Shown here: positions 9,697 through 18,750 of the stretch, one piece after another
Layout: the number at the start of each line of letters is the position of its first letter
Position numbering within the stretch: position 1 is the stretch's first letter
From: Noviherbaspirillum malthae
Lineage (GTDB): Bacteria > Pseudomonadota > Gammaproteobacteria > Burkholderiales > Burkholderiaceae_D
Length of the DNA: 64,000 nucleotides
Assembly: GCF_015352985.1 (NCBI RefSeq)
Contig: NZ_JACYXF010000001.1
Location: 682,001-746,000 of the forward strand
Direction of reading: 5' to 3'
Notes under the pieces: generated by a model
Told to the model about the DNA's origin: nothing
Database searches by the model: none
The model's input: only the letters and a program-made list of their open reading frames with translations
Position numbers and translations under genes: made by a program

Positions 9697-10611
9697 TCAG
9701 GCAAGCTTGCCCACGACCAGGTATTCAAGCAGCGCCTTCTGCACATGCAGGCGGTTTTCGGCTTCGTCCCACACGACCGACTGCGGGCCGTCGATCACTT
9801 CGGCGGCGACTTCCTCGCCCCGGTGCGCCGGCAGGCAGTGCATGAAGAGGGCGTCGGCATTGGCACGCTTCATTTTCTCGCCGTCGACGATCCAGCCGTC
9901 GAAGGCCTTCAGCCGCGCCGCGTTCTCTTCCTCGTAACCCATGCTGGTCCAGACGTCGGTCGTCACCAGATCGGCGCCTGCGCAGGCGTCTGAGGGATTG
10001 GCGAAGAAGGTGTAGTTGCTGTTGCCGGGCGCGACCAGGGCCGGATCGATCTCATAGCCCTTGGGTGTGGATACGTTTACGTGGAAGCCGAACACCTGCG
10101 CCGCCTGCAGCCAGGAGTAGAGCATGTTGTTGGCGTCGCCTATCCATGCCACCGTCCTGCCCTTGATGGAGCCGCGATGCTCGATGTAGGTGAAGACATC
10201 GGCCAGCACCTGGCAGGGATGGTGTTCGTTGGTCAGGCCGTTGATGACCGGCACGCGGGAATGGCTGGCAAAACGTTCGATGATGTCCTGGCCAAAAGTG
10301 CGGACCATGATGATGTCGCACATGCGGGACATGACCTGGGCCGCATCCTCCACCGGTTCGCCGCGGCCGAGCTGGCTGTCGCGGGTATTGAGGTAGATCG
10401 CCGCGCCGCCGAGCTGGTGCATGCCGGCCTCGAAGGACAGGCGCGTGCGTGTCGAATTCTTTTCGAACACCATTACCAGCGTGCGGTCGACCAGCGGATG
10501 GTACGGCTCATAGTTCTTGAACTTTTGCTTGATGATGCGGGCGCGTTCGATCACGTACTCGAATTCGTCAAGCGTAAAGTCAGAAAACTGCAGGAAATGT
10601 TTGATGGACAT
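9697..10611 (-). CDS. argF: Ornithine carbamoyltransferase (anabolic)
   Basis: The 304-residue enzyme makes citrulline from ornithine and carbamoyl phosphate. The carbamoyl-phosphate motif STRTR is at residues 53-57, HPCQVLAD in the middle and the ornithine/zinc-type motif HCLPAHRGEEV near residue 265. ATG 10611 (MSIKHFLQFSD) matches the family start; the in-frame extension to 10629 starts with TTG inside a hairpin. The leader carries a 10-bp GC stem ending 10 nt before the start codon. It is first in an argF-argG-ppnP unit. Confidence 0.95.
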   Translation of the reverse strand: MSIKHFLQFSDFTLDEFEYVIERARIIKQKFKNYEPYHPLVDRTLVMVFEKNSTRTRLSFEAGMHQLGGAAIYLNTRDSQLGRGEPVEDAAQVMSRMCDIIMVRTFGQDIIERFASHSRVPVINGLTNEHHPCQVLADVFTYIEHRGSIKGRTVAWIGDANNMLYSWLQAAQVFGFHVNVSTPKGYEIDPALVAPGNSNYTFFANPSDACAGADLVTTDVWTSMGYEEENAARLKAFDGWIVDGEKMKRANADALFMHCLPAHRGEEVAAEVIDGPQSVVWDEAENRLHVQKALLEYLVVGKLA

Positions 10612-10620
10612 AAATGAAAA

Positions 10621-10653
10621 CGGCGGCAAGTGCTGGGTTGGCTCTTGCCGCCG
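10621..10653 (-). promoter_or_regulatory. Terminator-like hairpin in the argF leader
   Basis: Arms CGGCGGCAAG (10621-10630) and CTTGCCGCCG (10644-10653) pair perfectly around a 13-base loop; in the argF direction they are followed by TTTTCATTT and then the start codon. It may end rsgA transcripts. Because it lies downstream of the possible argF -10 element, it could also modulate argF. Confidence 0.5.
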
Positions 10654-10672
10654 GATTGTTGTAACCCGTTCA

Positions 10673-10678
10673 ATTATA
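10673..10678 (-). promoter_or_regulatory. Possible -10 element for argF
   Basis: A perfect TATAAT on the minus strand lies about 62 nt before the argF start. No strong -35 hexamer was seen at the right distance, so the call is weak. Confidence 0.35.
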
Positions 10679-10725
10679 AGAGATTTTGTATTGAAAAGAT
10701 AACCGGCTGCGGGCCATGGACAAGT

Positions 10726-11616
10726 TCAGTACAGCTTTTGCGAGGATTCATGCACCAGCTGCTGGTAGAGCGCATGCCGCAGCGGAGCGATTTCGCCGGC
10801 CTCGACCGCGCCCAGCACCGCGCAGCCCGGCTCCGTCAGATGATGGCAGTTGTAGAACCGGCAATGTCCCAGATGCGGGCCGAATTCCCGGAAGGCACGT
10901 TCCAGCATGCCTTCGGTCAGATGGTAGAGGCCGAATTCCTGGAATCCCGGCGAATCGATGATGGCCGTGTCGGGCCCGGTCATGAACAGGCGGGTGAATG
11001 TGGTCGTATGCTTGCCGGAATCGAGCGCCGCGGAAATTTCCCGTGTTGCCAGTTCGGCATCTGGCACCAGAAGATTGATCAGCGAAGACTTGCCCATGCC
11101 CGACTGGCCGATAAGGATGCTCGACTGGCCCTGCATCAGCGGCTGCAGCAATGCCTTGGTCTGCTCCGGCTGGCTCCTGGCGGAAACTTCATGGATGGGG
11201 TAGCCGAGGTTGCCGTACAGGGCGAGCCGCTCGCGCGTCTGGGGCAGCAATTCCTCGATATCGACCTTGTTGAGGATGATATGGGCAGCGATGCCGCCGG
11301 CCTCGGCCGCGACCAGGGCGCGCGACACCAGGTCATCGGAGAAGCCGGGCTGGGTGGCGACCACGATGAACAGCTGGGTGACGTTGGCTGCGAGCAGCTT
11401 GGACTTGTACTGGTCGGAGCGATAGAGCAGGGTCTTGCGCTCCGCGATCGATTCAATGACGCCCTGATCCGCGGAAGTGCGCTTCCAGTGCACGATGTCG
11501 CCGGTCGCGACATCGCTTTTCTTGCCCCGGGTTACGCACTGCACTTTTTGTTCACCGGCCTGCACCAGGTAATGCCTGCCGTGCGCCGCGATGACGGTTC
11601 CTTGTTCTCCTGTCAT
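10726..11616 (-). CDS. rsgA: Ribosome small-subunit-dependent GTPase RsgA
   Basis: The 296-residue protein is a circularly permuted GTPase that helps mature the 30S subunit. Motif order shows the permutation: G4 NKVD at 116-119 comes before G1 GQSGMGKSS at 170-178 and G3 DSPG at 221-224. An N-terminal OB-fold precedes them, and a C-terminal zinc site [15 protein letters not shown] follows. The gene begins 8 nt after the end of the Ste24-type protease gene on the same strand, so the two are probably cotranscribed; the same strand also reads toward orn's upstream gap. Confidence 0.95.
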   Translation of the reverse strand: MTGEQGTVIAAHGRHYLVQAGEQKVQCVTRGKKSDVATGDIVHWKRTSADQGVIESIAERKTLLYRSDQYKSKLLAANVTQLFIVVATQPGFSDDLVSRALVAAEAGGIAAHIILNKVDIEELLPQTRERLALYGNLGYPIHEVSARSQPEQTKALLQPLMQGQSSILIGQSGMGKSSLINLLVPDAELATREISAALDSGKHTTTFTRLFMTGPDTAIIDSPGFQEFGLYHLTEGMLERAFREFGPHLGHCRFYNCHHLTEPGCAVLGAVEAGEIAPLRHALYQQLVHESSQKLY

Positions 11617-11624
11617 GAGTGCGC

Positions 11625-12884
11625 TCAGCGGCTTGCCAGAAGATGATGAATCCGTATGCTGGCAGGCGGATGCGAGTCGTAGAAGGCCGAATGCAGGGGA
11701 TCCGGCGTCAGGGTCGATGCATTGTCTTCGTACAGCTTGACCAGCGCCGAGACCAGATCCTGTGCATTCGTGTGCTTCGCCGCAAAGGCGTCGGCTTCAA
11801 ATTCATGCTTGCGCGAGGTGATCGAGGTCAGCGGCGACAGCAGGAAAGTGAACACCGGCAAGGCCAGCATGAAGAGAATCAGCGCCATTGCGTCGTTGCT
11901 GGTCAGCAGCATCGGATCGACGCCGAGGCCGGTGTAGAACCATGCCTGCGTCTTCAGGTAGCCGAGCAGCGCCAGCAGGCCGAGCGACACGGCGAACATC
12001 ACGACGATGCGCTTGATGATGTGCTTGAGCTTGAAATGGCCGAGCTCATGGGCGAGGACGGCTTCGATTTCCTGCGGGCCGAGGCGGGCCAGCAGCGTAT
12101 CGAAGAAGACGATGCGCTTGGCCGCGCCGAAGCCGGAGAAATAGGCATTGCCGTGCGCGCTGCGCTTGGAACCGTCCATCACGAACAGGCCCTTGGAAGC
12201 AAAGCCGACGCGCTGCATCAGGTTCTCGATGCGGGAGCGCAGGCTTTCATCCTGCAGCGGCGTGAACTTGTTGAACAGCGGGGCGATAACGGTCGGATAC
12301 AGCACCAGCATCAGCAGCTGGAAGCCGCTCCACACCAGCCAGGCATAGAACCACCACAGGCTGCCGGCCTTGTCCATCAGGGTCAGGATGATCCAGATCA
12401 GCGGCAGGCCGACGATGATGCCGACCAGGGTGTTCTTGACCATGTCGGAGATGAACAGGCCCAGTGTCATCTTGTTGAAGCCGAATTTCGCTTCCAGCAC
12501 GAATTGCCGGTAATAGTCGAACGGCAATTCCACCAGGCCGGAAATGGCGCCGAAAGCGGCCAGCAGCGCAAGCTGGTGCAGCATTCCGGGACCGGTCAGG
12601 TTGAACAGGTTCACCGACAGCCATTGCAGGCCGCCGAGCAGAGTAAAGCCGACCAGCACTGCGGCATTGACGAACAGCGTAACCAGGCCCAGCTTGGTCC
12701 GGGCCACGGTATAGTCGGCCGCCTTCTGGTGGGCATGCAGGGGTATCTTTTCGGCGAATTCGGCCGGCACTGCGCCGCGATGCGCCAGCACATGGCGAAT
12801 GTGACGGGAACTCAGCCAGAAGCGGACGATCAGCGTCACAACCAGAAAACCGACGAACAATACCGAAAACGCGAGTGAAGACAT
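11625..12884 (-). CDS. Membrane M48 metallopeptidase, Ste24/CAAX protease-like
   Basis: The 419-residue protein has several hydrophobic segments (about 5-22, 66-82, 104-120, 151-170, 176-197) and the zinc-protease motif HELGH at 279-283, with a downstream [10 protein letters not shown] supplying the third ligand Glu. This layout matches the Ste24-type branch of M48 (CAAX prenyl protease 1 in eukaryotes). Bacteria do not prenylate CAAX proteins, so the native role is probably membrane protein quality control; that is inference. It is transcribed with rsgA and is divergent from orn. Confidence 0.88.
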   Translation of the reverse strand: MSSLAFSVLFVGFLVVTLIVRFWLSSRHIRHVLAHRGAVPAEFAEKIPLHAHQKAADYTVARTKLGLVTLFVNAAVLVGFTLLGGLQWLSVNLFNLTGPGMLHQLALLAAFGAISGLVELPFDYYRQFVLEAKFGFNKMTLGLFISDMVKNTLVGIIVGLPLIWIILTLMDKAGSLWWFYAWLVWSGFQLLMLVLYPTVIAPLFNKFTPLQDESLRSRIENLMQRVGFASKGLFVMDGSKRSAHGNAYFSGFGAAKRIVFFDTLLARLGPQEIEAVLAHELGHFKLKHIIKRIVVMFAVSLGLLALLGYLKTQAWFYTGLGVDPMLLTSNDAMALILFMLALPVFTFLLSPLTSITSRKHEFEADAFAAKHTNAQDLVSALVKLYEDNASTLTPDPLHSAFYDSHPPASIRIHHLLASR

Positions 12885-12928
12885 GCTGTGCCTGTGAGAA
12901 AATGGCAGATTACTGAGGAATTTAGATT

Positions 12929-13516
12929 ATGTCACAAGCTATTGAAACAAATGCCGCGCCCGCGGCGCCGGTTCGCCCGAACGAGTTCAATCTGGTCTGG
13001 GTGGACATGGAAATGACCGGGCTGGATCCGGACAGCGACCGCATCATTGAGGTCGCCTGCGTGGTGACCGACGCGGAACTGAACGTCCTGGCCGAGGGGC
13101 CGGTATTTGCCATTCATCAACCCGACGAAGTGCTGGACAAAATGGATGCCTGGAACAAGGGTACGCACGGACGCTCCGGCCTGATCGACCGGGTCAAGGC
13201 ATCGACGGTCAGCGAGGCCGATGCGGAAGCAGCGCTGATCGAATTTCTCAGGCGTTACGTTCCTGCCGGCAAATCGCCGATGTGCGGCAATTCCATCTGC
13301 CAGGACCGCCGTTTCATGGTGCGCGGCATGCCCAAGCTTGAAGCATTCTTCCACTACCGAAACCTCGACGTGTCGACGCTGAAGGAACTCTGCCGCCGCT
13401 GGAAGCCGGAAATCGCTTCGGGCTTCAAGAAGCACCAGAAGCATACCGCGCTGGCCGACATCGTCGAGTCGATCGAAGAGCTGCGCTATTACCGCGAGCA
13501 TTTCATCAAGGCGTAA
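12929..13516 (+). CDS. orn: Oligoribonuclease
   Basis: The 195-residue DEDDh exoribonuclease degrades 2-5-nt RNAs and pGpG, ending mRNA and cyclic di-GMP breakdown. The catalytic residues are visible: Asp26 and Glu28 in [10 protein letters not shown], Asp in NSICQDRRF, and the HxAxxD segment HTALADI. An N-terminal extension of about 15 residues ([10 protein letters not shown]) precedes the conserved NLVWVDME core, making it slightly longer than the ~181-residue E. coli enzyme. AGGAA lies 7 nt before ATG 12929. Confidence 0.96.
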   Translation: MSQAIETNAAPAAPVRPNEFNLVWVDMEMTGLDPDSDRIIEVACVVTDAELNVLAEGPVFAIHQPDEVLDKMDAWNKGTHGRSGLIDRVKASTVSEADAEAALIEFLRRYVPAGKSPMCGNSICQDRRFMVRGMPKLEAFFHYRNLDVSTLKELCRRWKPEIASGFKKHQKHTALADIVESIEELRYYREHFIKA

Positions 13517-13614
13517 CGGGACTTCGCTTCCCGCGCCCGACTCCAGACATCCGCGCGCCTGCCTTCGCAGGCGTGCTCCGATACACCGTTCAACCTGTTT
13601 TTAAGAGCCGCAAC

Positions 13615-15282
13615 ATGGCCTCAGCACCAGATACTTCGTCGACCGACACCGTCGACAACGTTGCCGACACCCGCAAGGTCCCGAGCGACCTGATCGCAAG
13701 GGAAGTCGCGCGCCGCCGCACCTTCGGCATCATTTCCCACCCGGACGCGGGCAAGACCACGCTGACCGAGAAACTGCTGCTGTTCTCCGGCGCGATCCAG
13801 CTGGCGGGCACCGTCAAGGCGCGCAAGAGCGGCCGGCACGCGACATCGGACTGGATGGAAATCGAGAAGCAGCGCGGCATTTCCGTCGCCAGCTCGGTCA
13901 TGCAGTTCGAATACCGCGACCATGTGGTCAACCTGCTGGATACACCGGGTCACCAGGACTTTTCCGAAGATACCTATCGCGTTCTCACCGCCGTCGACTC
14001 GGCGCTGATGGTGATCGATGCGGCCAAGGGCGTGGAAGAGCAGACCATCAAGCTGCTCAACGTCTGCCGCATGCGCGCTACGCCGATTCTGACTTTCATG
14101 AACAAGCTGGACCGCGAAACGCGCGATCCGCTGGAACTGCTCGATGAAGTCGAATCGGTCTTGAAGATCCAGTGCGCACCGGTCACCTGGCCGATCGGCA
14201 TGGGCAAGAATTTCCGCGGCGTCTATCATCTCCTGCGCGACGAGATCCTGCTGTTCAAGGCCGGCGAGGAGCGGGCCGACCAAGAGTTCGAGGTGGTCAA
14301 GGGCATCGACAATCCCCGCCTGGCGGAAATGTTCCCGCTCGAAATCGAGCAGCTGAAGATGGAAGTCGAACTCGTGCACGGCGCATCGCACCCCTTCGAT
14401 CTGGATGCCTTTTTGGCCGGCACGCAGACACCGGTCTTCTTCGGCTCGGCGATCAACAACTTCGGCGTGCGGGAAATCCTGAATGCCTTGCTCGACTGGG
14501 CGCCGGCGCCGCGTTCGCGCGATGCCAGCGTTCGGGCCGTCGAGCCGGTGGAAGCGCCGTTTTCGGGTTTCGTATTCAAGATCCAGGCCAACATGGACCC
14601 GGCGCACCGCGACCGTATCGCCTTCCTGCGCGTCTGTTCGGGACGCTTCGAGCGCGGCATGAAGGTCAAGCATCTGCGCCTGAACCGCGAGATCAAGGTG
14701 TCGAGCGTGGTGACCTTCATGGCGTCGAGCCGGGAGCAGGTGGAAGAAGCCTATGCCGGCGACATCATCGGCCTGCCCAACCACGGGAACATGCAGATCG
14801 GCGACAGTTTCTCCGAAGGCGAAGTGCTGCAGTTCACCGGCATTCCGTATTTCGCGCCGGATTTCTTCCGCGTGGTGCGCATCCGCAACCCGCTCAAGAT
14901 CAAGCAGCTGCACAAGGGGCTGCAGCAGCTGGGCGAAGAAGGTGCGGTGCAGGTGTTCAAACCGGTGCACGGCGGCGACCTGATTCTGGGCGCGGTCGGC
15001 GTGCTGCAGTTCGAAGTGGTCGCCAGCCGGTTGCTGAATGAATACGGCGTCGACGCGGTATTTGAAGGTACCAGCATCAGCAGCGCGCGCTGGATTTCAA
15101 GCGATGACAAGAAAGCGCTTGCGGACTTCGAAAAGTCATCGGCAGGCGCCAATATCGCCTACGATGCCGCCAACAACATGGCCTATCTTGCCACTTCAGG
15201 CGTCAACCTGAAGCTGACGCAGGAGCGTTGGCCGCAGCTGACTTTCCATGCGACCCGGGAGCATGCGGTGAAAGTCGGCTGA
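13615..15282 (+). CDS. prfC: Peptide chain release factor 3
   Basis: The 555-residue translational GTPase recycles RF1/RF2 after peptide release. The G1 loop HPDAGKTT is near residues 42-49, G2/G3 follow as [13 protein letters not shown] and DTPGHQDFS, and G4 is NKLDR. The EF-Tu-like domain 2 and the RF3-specific C-terminal domain are complete. The N-terminal ~30 residues ([13 protein letters not shown]) are a polar extension not found in the E. coli protein. I chose ATG 13615; an upstream in-frame frame to 13573 lacks a ribosome site. An intrinsic terminator follows 20 nt after the stop. Confidence 0.94.
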   Translation: MASAPDTSSTDTVDNVADTRKVPSDLIAREVARRRTFGIISHPDAGKTTLTEKLLLFSGAIQLAGTVKARKSGRHATSDWMEIEKQRGISVASSVMQFEYRDHVVNLLDTPGHQDFSEDTYRVLTAVDSALMVIDAAKGVEEQTIKLLNVCRMRATPILTFMNKLDRETRDPLELLDEVESVLKIQCAPVTWPIGMGKNFRGVYHLLRDEILLFKAGEERADQEFEVVKGIDNPRLAEMFPLEIEQLKMEVELVHGASHPFDLDAFLAGTQTPVFFGSAINNFGVREILNALLDWAPAPRSRDASVRAVEPVEAPFSGFVFKIQANMDPAHRDRIAFLRVCSGRFERGMKVKHLRLNREIKVSSVVTFMASSREQVEEAYAGDIIGLPNHGNMQIGDSFSEGEVLQFTGIPYFAPDFFRVVRIRNPLKIKQLHKGLQQLGEEGAVQVFKPVHGGDLILGAVGVLQFEVVASRLLNEYGVDAVFEGTSISSARWISSDDKKALADFEKSSAGANIAYDAANNMAYLATSGVNLKLTQERWPQLTFHATREHAVKVG

Positions 15283-15302
15283 TTATCCTGCCGCTCTCCC
15301 GC

Positions 15303-15338
15303 AAAGCCGGCGTATCGATGATCGCCGGCTTTTTCTTT
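15303..15338 (+). terminator. Intrinsic terminator of prfC
   Basis: Arms AAAGCCGGCG and CGCCGGCTTT around a ten-base loop, followed by a T-rich run. It lies just past the prfC stop. Confidence 0.88.
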
Positions 15339-15741
15339 TGTTTTCTGCTTTTCGAACCGTTTTGGAGAAGGTGCAGCAGTCGGAGGGCCAAGCTGGCGTC
15401 CAATAAATGCGTTCGCGGGAGATGGCAGTTGTTGAATGGAATATGCCGAAAGATCGGCCCAACTTGGCGCAGAGTTTGTGGCAAATCAAACAAGCCGGAG
15501 GGTGGCCCCCTATACTCACCGCACGATTTCAGCCCCGTCTTCCAGTCTCGTTTCCCTGCAGCCTGACGGCTCTGGCGATGACTCGGTAATGACACGGGAT
15601 GCCGTCACGCTTGCATTGAATTTGCGGCGCCTTCGCCGGTCTTTCTCTTAACCGGTTATTCAACTTGCCACATCAGTCGGCATCCTTATTGCTAGAAGCG
15701 CAGGTCTTTCCGTTTTTTACGTTTTACATTCAGAGGTGCTC
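15339..15741. other. Spacer with no convincing gene
   Basis: About 400 bases between the prfC terminator and the hemerythrin-like gene. Short frames occur on both strands, but none has a domain or good ribosome site. The AT-rich stretch 15700-15730, just before the next gene, probably holds its promoter; no clear hexamers could be assigned. Confidence 0.5.
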
Positions 15742-16311
15742 ATGCTGACCGCAACCTATTCCATCATTGCTATCGCTGCCGAGCAGGACAAAGCACGCCA
15801 TATGCTGGGGCGGCTGCAGCAGCACATGGAAGCGGCCTGGAGGGGATTGCAGCGGCTCGATTTCGCGAGTCTCGATTCGGCATTCAACAGGCTGATGCAT
15901 TTCGACCAGTTCTGCCGCGGGCGCAAGATCGAACGCTATCTCATGCCTACCCTGCGCCGCTTCGGACGCGATGCCGAGCTGCTTGTCGCCGAACTGGAAA
16001 TCATCAGTGCAAAGGCAAGCGGCATTCTGCGCCTGGCAGGGGAGCAGCTATCCTCGGCGTTCGACCTGGGAATCGCCAAGGCGGGTGAGCTATGCGATTC
16101 CTTTGAACTGTACTGCCGGCATGCATCGGTTCGTCTGGATCGGGAAGAGCGCGAATTGCTGCCGCTGGCGCGCCGGCTGCTCACGGTCGAGGACTGGTTC
16201 GGCATTGCTGCGCAATGCCTGTCGGAGACTTCCCGCCCGTCGAAAGGGCGGCAGGCGCGAAACGGCGTGCAGCCGCTGCATGCCGATCGGTCATCGGCAA
16301 ATTATCACTAA
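15742..16311 (+). CDS. Hemerythrin-like (HHE) domain protein, partly degenerate
   Basis: The 189-residue cytoplasmic protein looks all-helical. Near the C-terminus, YCRHASVRLDREERELLPLA (His127, Glu135-138) followed by RRLLTVEDW closely resembles the third and fourth helices of bacterial hemerythrin-like HHE proteins, which bind a di-iron centre. In the N-terminal half the expected His-rich helix is weaker: His53 and Glu64 are candidates, but the second HxxxE is not obvious. It may therefore bind iron differently or not at all. AGAGG precedes ATG 15742 by 5 nt; a GTG at 15736 overlaps that site. No redox partner is adjacent. Confidence 0.6.
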   Translation: MLTATYSIIAIAAEQDKARHMLGRLQQHMEAAWRGLQRLDFASLDSAFNRLMHFDQFCRGRKIERYLMPTLRRFGRDAELLVAELEIISAKASGILRLAGEQLSSAFDLGIAKAGELCDSFELYCRHASVRLDREERELLPLARRLLTVEDWFGIAAQCLSETSRPSKGRQARNGVQPLHADRSSANYH

Positions 16312-16465
16312 CTCTACTTAACGGGCATGCGGTCCGGGGGCAAGCGTGGGCTCCTTGCCTCTCTCGCAACAGCGCATCGTCTGAGCGCTGAAGGCATGCA
16401 CCGGCCGGCTTGGATGAAGCTCCGGTGCTTGCATCGGAAGGGGTTTCTTGGCATGGTGTCGCACC

Positions 16466-17866
16466 ATGAAATCCTTCCGCTCACGCATGCCCAAGATGCT
16501 CAAGTTCACGCGCTTTTCACTGCGTGATTTTCTTATCGCGGCCGGGCCCGCAGCCCTTGCAGTCCTTGCAACCTGTCTGCTGGCCTATTGGCTGGTTGAT
16601 CCTTCGCCGCCGAGCACGGTGACCCTGTCGACCGGACAGGACAATAGCGCCTATGAGACGCTAGGGAAGAAGTACGCGGCTGCGCTGGGCCGCTATGACA
16701 TTCGCGTCGTTCAGAAGCCCTCGCTGGGATCACATGAAAACCTGCAGCGCCTTAGCAATCCGGACTCTGGTGTGGACATTGCCTTCGTCCAGAGCGGATC
16801 GACCGAGCACGAAGCCGCCGAACGCAGCGGCCTGGTGTCCCTCGGCAGTCTGTTTACCGAGCCGGTGTGGCTGTTCATGCGCAGCGCGAAAAACGTCCAG
16901 CAGCTCACCCAGCTCAAGGGCTTGAAGATCAATGTCGGTCCGGAAGGCACCGGCGTGCCGGAGCTGTTCAGGCGAATCCTGGAGGTGAACGGCATGGAGC
17001 CCGGAGACGTGCGTCTGGGCGCACTGGAAAATACGCCGGCCACCGTGGAACTGCTGGCCGGCCGCATCGACGGGCTGGTATTCAGCTCGGCGCCGGACGC
17101 GCCGCTGATCCAGATGCTGCTGCAGACGCCGGGCATCAAGCTCTTCGATTTTTCCCAGGCCGAAGCCTACACGCGCCGTTTCCCCTTTCTTTCGCATGTC
17201 GTTCTGCCGCGGGGCATCGTGGATCTGGGCCGCGACCTGCCGCCCAAGGACTATCACCTGATCGCGCCGACGGCGACCCTGGTGGCGCGGCAGGACCTGC
17301 ATCCGGCGGTGGTCAATCTCTTCGTGCAGGCGGCATCGAACATTCACGGCAATGCCGGCTGGTTCAACAGGCGAGGGGAATTTCCCACGGCCAGCTTCAC
17401 CGAAATACCGGTTTCGCCCGCAGCGGAGAAGTTCTACAAGAACGGGCCGCCGCTGCTGCAGCGCTACCTGCCGTTCTGGCTGGCGAACTTCCTGGAGCGC
17501 ATGTGGGTGGTGGTGGTCGCGCTGGGCGCCCTCATCCTGCCGCTTTCCCGCATCATCCCGCCTCTCTATGTATGGAAGGTGCGGTCGCGCGTCTACCGGT
17601 GGTATGGCCAGCTGCGCGCGGTGGAGCAGGAAATCGAGGACGTGCCGCCGGAGAAGCATGAGCAGGTGTATCCGGCCCAGCTGCAGCGCCTCAACGACAT
17701 CGAGGAGCGTGTCAACCGGATTTCAATACCGCTGTCGTTCGCCGACGAGCTCTATGGCCTGCGCAGCCATATCAATTTCGTCAGGCGGCGCATCGTCGGC
17801 CTGATGGAGAAGGCGGAGGCGCCGTCAATGCCGATGCCGCCGGATCAGACCGCGGCGCCGGGCTGA
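16466..17866 (+). CDS. Membrane-anchored TAXI-family solute receptor
   Basis: The 466-residue protein matches TAXI-type TRAP solute-binding proteins: STVTLSTGQDNSAYETLGKK at the start of the domain, then IAFVQSGSTE, GLKINVGPEGTG and GRIDGLVFSSAPDAP. Instead of a cleaved signal it has an N-terminal membrane helix (FLIAAGPAALAVLATCLL) and a second helix after the receptor domain (VVVVALGALILPLSRIIPPL). A charged, probably cytoplasmic coiled-coil tail of about 90 residues follows. No TRAP permease (DctQ/DctM type) is nearby, so it may sense a ligand or use a distant permease. The start is uncertain: ATGs at 16466, 16487 and 16496 all lack a clear ribosome site. Confidence 0.75.
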   Translation: MKSFRSRMPKMLKFTRFSLRDFLIAAGPAALAVLATCLLAYWLVDPSPPSTVTLSTGQDNSAYETLGKKYAAALGRYDIRVVQKPSLGSHENLQRLSNPDSGVDIAFVQSGSTEHEAAERSGLVSLGSLFTEPVWLFMRSAKNVQQLTQLKGLKINVGPEGTGVPELFRRILEVNGMEPGDVRLGALENTPATVELLAGRIDGLVFSSAPDAPLIQMLLQTPGIKLFDFSQAEAYTRRFPFLSHVVLPRGIVDLGRDLPPKDYHLIAPTATLVARQDLHPAVVNLFVQAASNIHGNAGWFNRRGEFPTASFTEIPVSPAAEKFYKNGPPLLQRYLPFWLANFLERMWVVVVALGALILPLSRIIPPLYVWKVRSRVYRWYGQLRAVEQEIEDVPPEKHEQVYPAQLQRLNDIEERVNRISIPLSFADELYGLRSHINFVRRRIVGLMEKAEAPSMPMPPDQTAAPG

Positions 17867-17885
17867 CACCTGCACGTCAGGCTGG

Positions 17886-18338
17886 TCAGGCACCGGCCCA
17901 GGGCAGGCCGGCCTTGCACCAGCCGCCGACGGTCTTGCGGTGTCCGTCCGCATCCTTGTCGCCCTCGAATCCCTCGAGGATGTCGAAGCAGTTCGCGTAG
18001 CCGTTTTCCGTAGCCAGCTTGGCGGCATGCCGCGAGCGTACGCCGGAGCGGCAGAGAAAGAGCAGCACGTTCTCCTTGTCGGCCGCGCGCGACAGTTCCT
18101 CCAGGAAGGCAGGATTCTGCACGCTGCCGGGATAGGTATTCCATTGCACGGCCGCATGCTGGGTTTCCGGGATTGCTACCCGTCCCACCCAGTCGCGTTC
18201 CGCGTTTGTACGAACGTCGATCAGTTTGACCCGCGGGTTGGAACGCAGAAGCTCATAGGCTTCGCTCGGCGTCACCGCGCCTGCATAAGGCAAAGAGTTT
18301 TCCTGGCCGCGTTCCCGGGCCTTGGCAAGAATGTCCAT
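17886..18338 (-). CDS. Rhodanese-like domain protein
   Basis: The 150-residue single-domain protein has VKLIDVRTNAERDWVGRV and the active-site loop CRSGVRS with Cys96, as expected of a catalytically competent rhodanese that carries persulfide sulfur. It has no signal peptide and so is cytoplasmic. The C-terminal GGWCKAGLPW is typical of a bacterial subgroup of single-domain rhodaneses. It is convergent with the TAXI gene (19 nt apart) and divergent from glnA. Substrate unknown. Confidence 0.88.
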   Translation of the reverse strand: MDILAKARERGQENSLPYAGAVTPSEAYELLRSNPRVKLIDVRTNAERDWVGRVAIPETQHAAVQWNTYPGSVQNPAFLEELSRAADKENVLLFLCRSGVRSRHAAKLATENGYANCFDILEGFEGDKDADGHRKTVGGWCKAGLPWAGA

Positions 18339-18416
18339 GATGTTCGACCTTGATTGACTGGAAAGGGAATGTAGTTATTTTAGCCAAACGAGCCGGGTGA
18401 GCATCGAATTTGTAAG

Positions 18417-18474
18417 TGCACATAAAAGGTGCAAAAATGAGAGGCCAAGGCTTTTGTATCACCAATATGGTGCA
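18417..18474 (+). promoter_or_regulatory. Two NtrC-type binding sites upstream of glnA
   Basis: Site 1, TGCACATAAAAGGTGCA (18417-18433), and site 2, ATCACCAATATGGTGCA (18458-18474), both fit the NtrC dyad TGCAC-N7-GTGCA closely; site 2 contains a perfect CACCA/TGGTG dyad. Their centres are 41 bp apart (about four helical turns) and about 170-210 bp before the predicted transcription start, as expected for an enhancer. A weaker third match is near 18486-18502. Confidence 0.75.
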
Positions 18475-18608
18475 TCATTCCAAAACCGCCCCTTTTTGGT
18501 GAATTTCCATTTTACAAAACTGCCGGGAAAAAGCTTGAAAATGCGCACTATTTTCACTATGTCGCCTGCATCATACGGGTGCGGCCGGTTTGTGATTTCT
18601 CAAGTTGG

Positions 18609-18624
18609 TGGCATGGAATCTGCT
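18609..18624 (+). promoter_or_regulatory. Sigma-54 promoter of glnA
   Basis: TGGCATGGAATCTGCT has the invariant GG (18610-18611) and GC (18622-18623) with exactly ten bases between. It lies about 125 nt before the glnA start, downstream of the NtrC sites. Confidence 0.8.
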
Positions 18625-18750
18625 ATCATTCCGGCCTGAGTTCTGGTCCCACTTCGATGTGTACCCCGGCCCCTCGCGTCACCGCGAACTTAGTCGGCTC
18701 AACCCAATTGCATAACCAACGCATCAATTTGCTCAATTTAGGAGATTCGC

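Noticed and set aside
10612..10680. Arginine-rich leader peptide for argF
   Set aside because: A frame with two Arg codons (CGC CGT) crosses the hairpin, but it has no proper start and too few Arg codons to call a leader.
16318..16465. Small gene between the hemerythrin-like and TAXI genes
   Set aside because: Short frames here have no ribosome site and overlap both strands equally; nothing recognisable.
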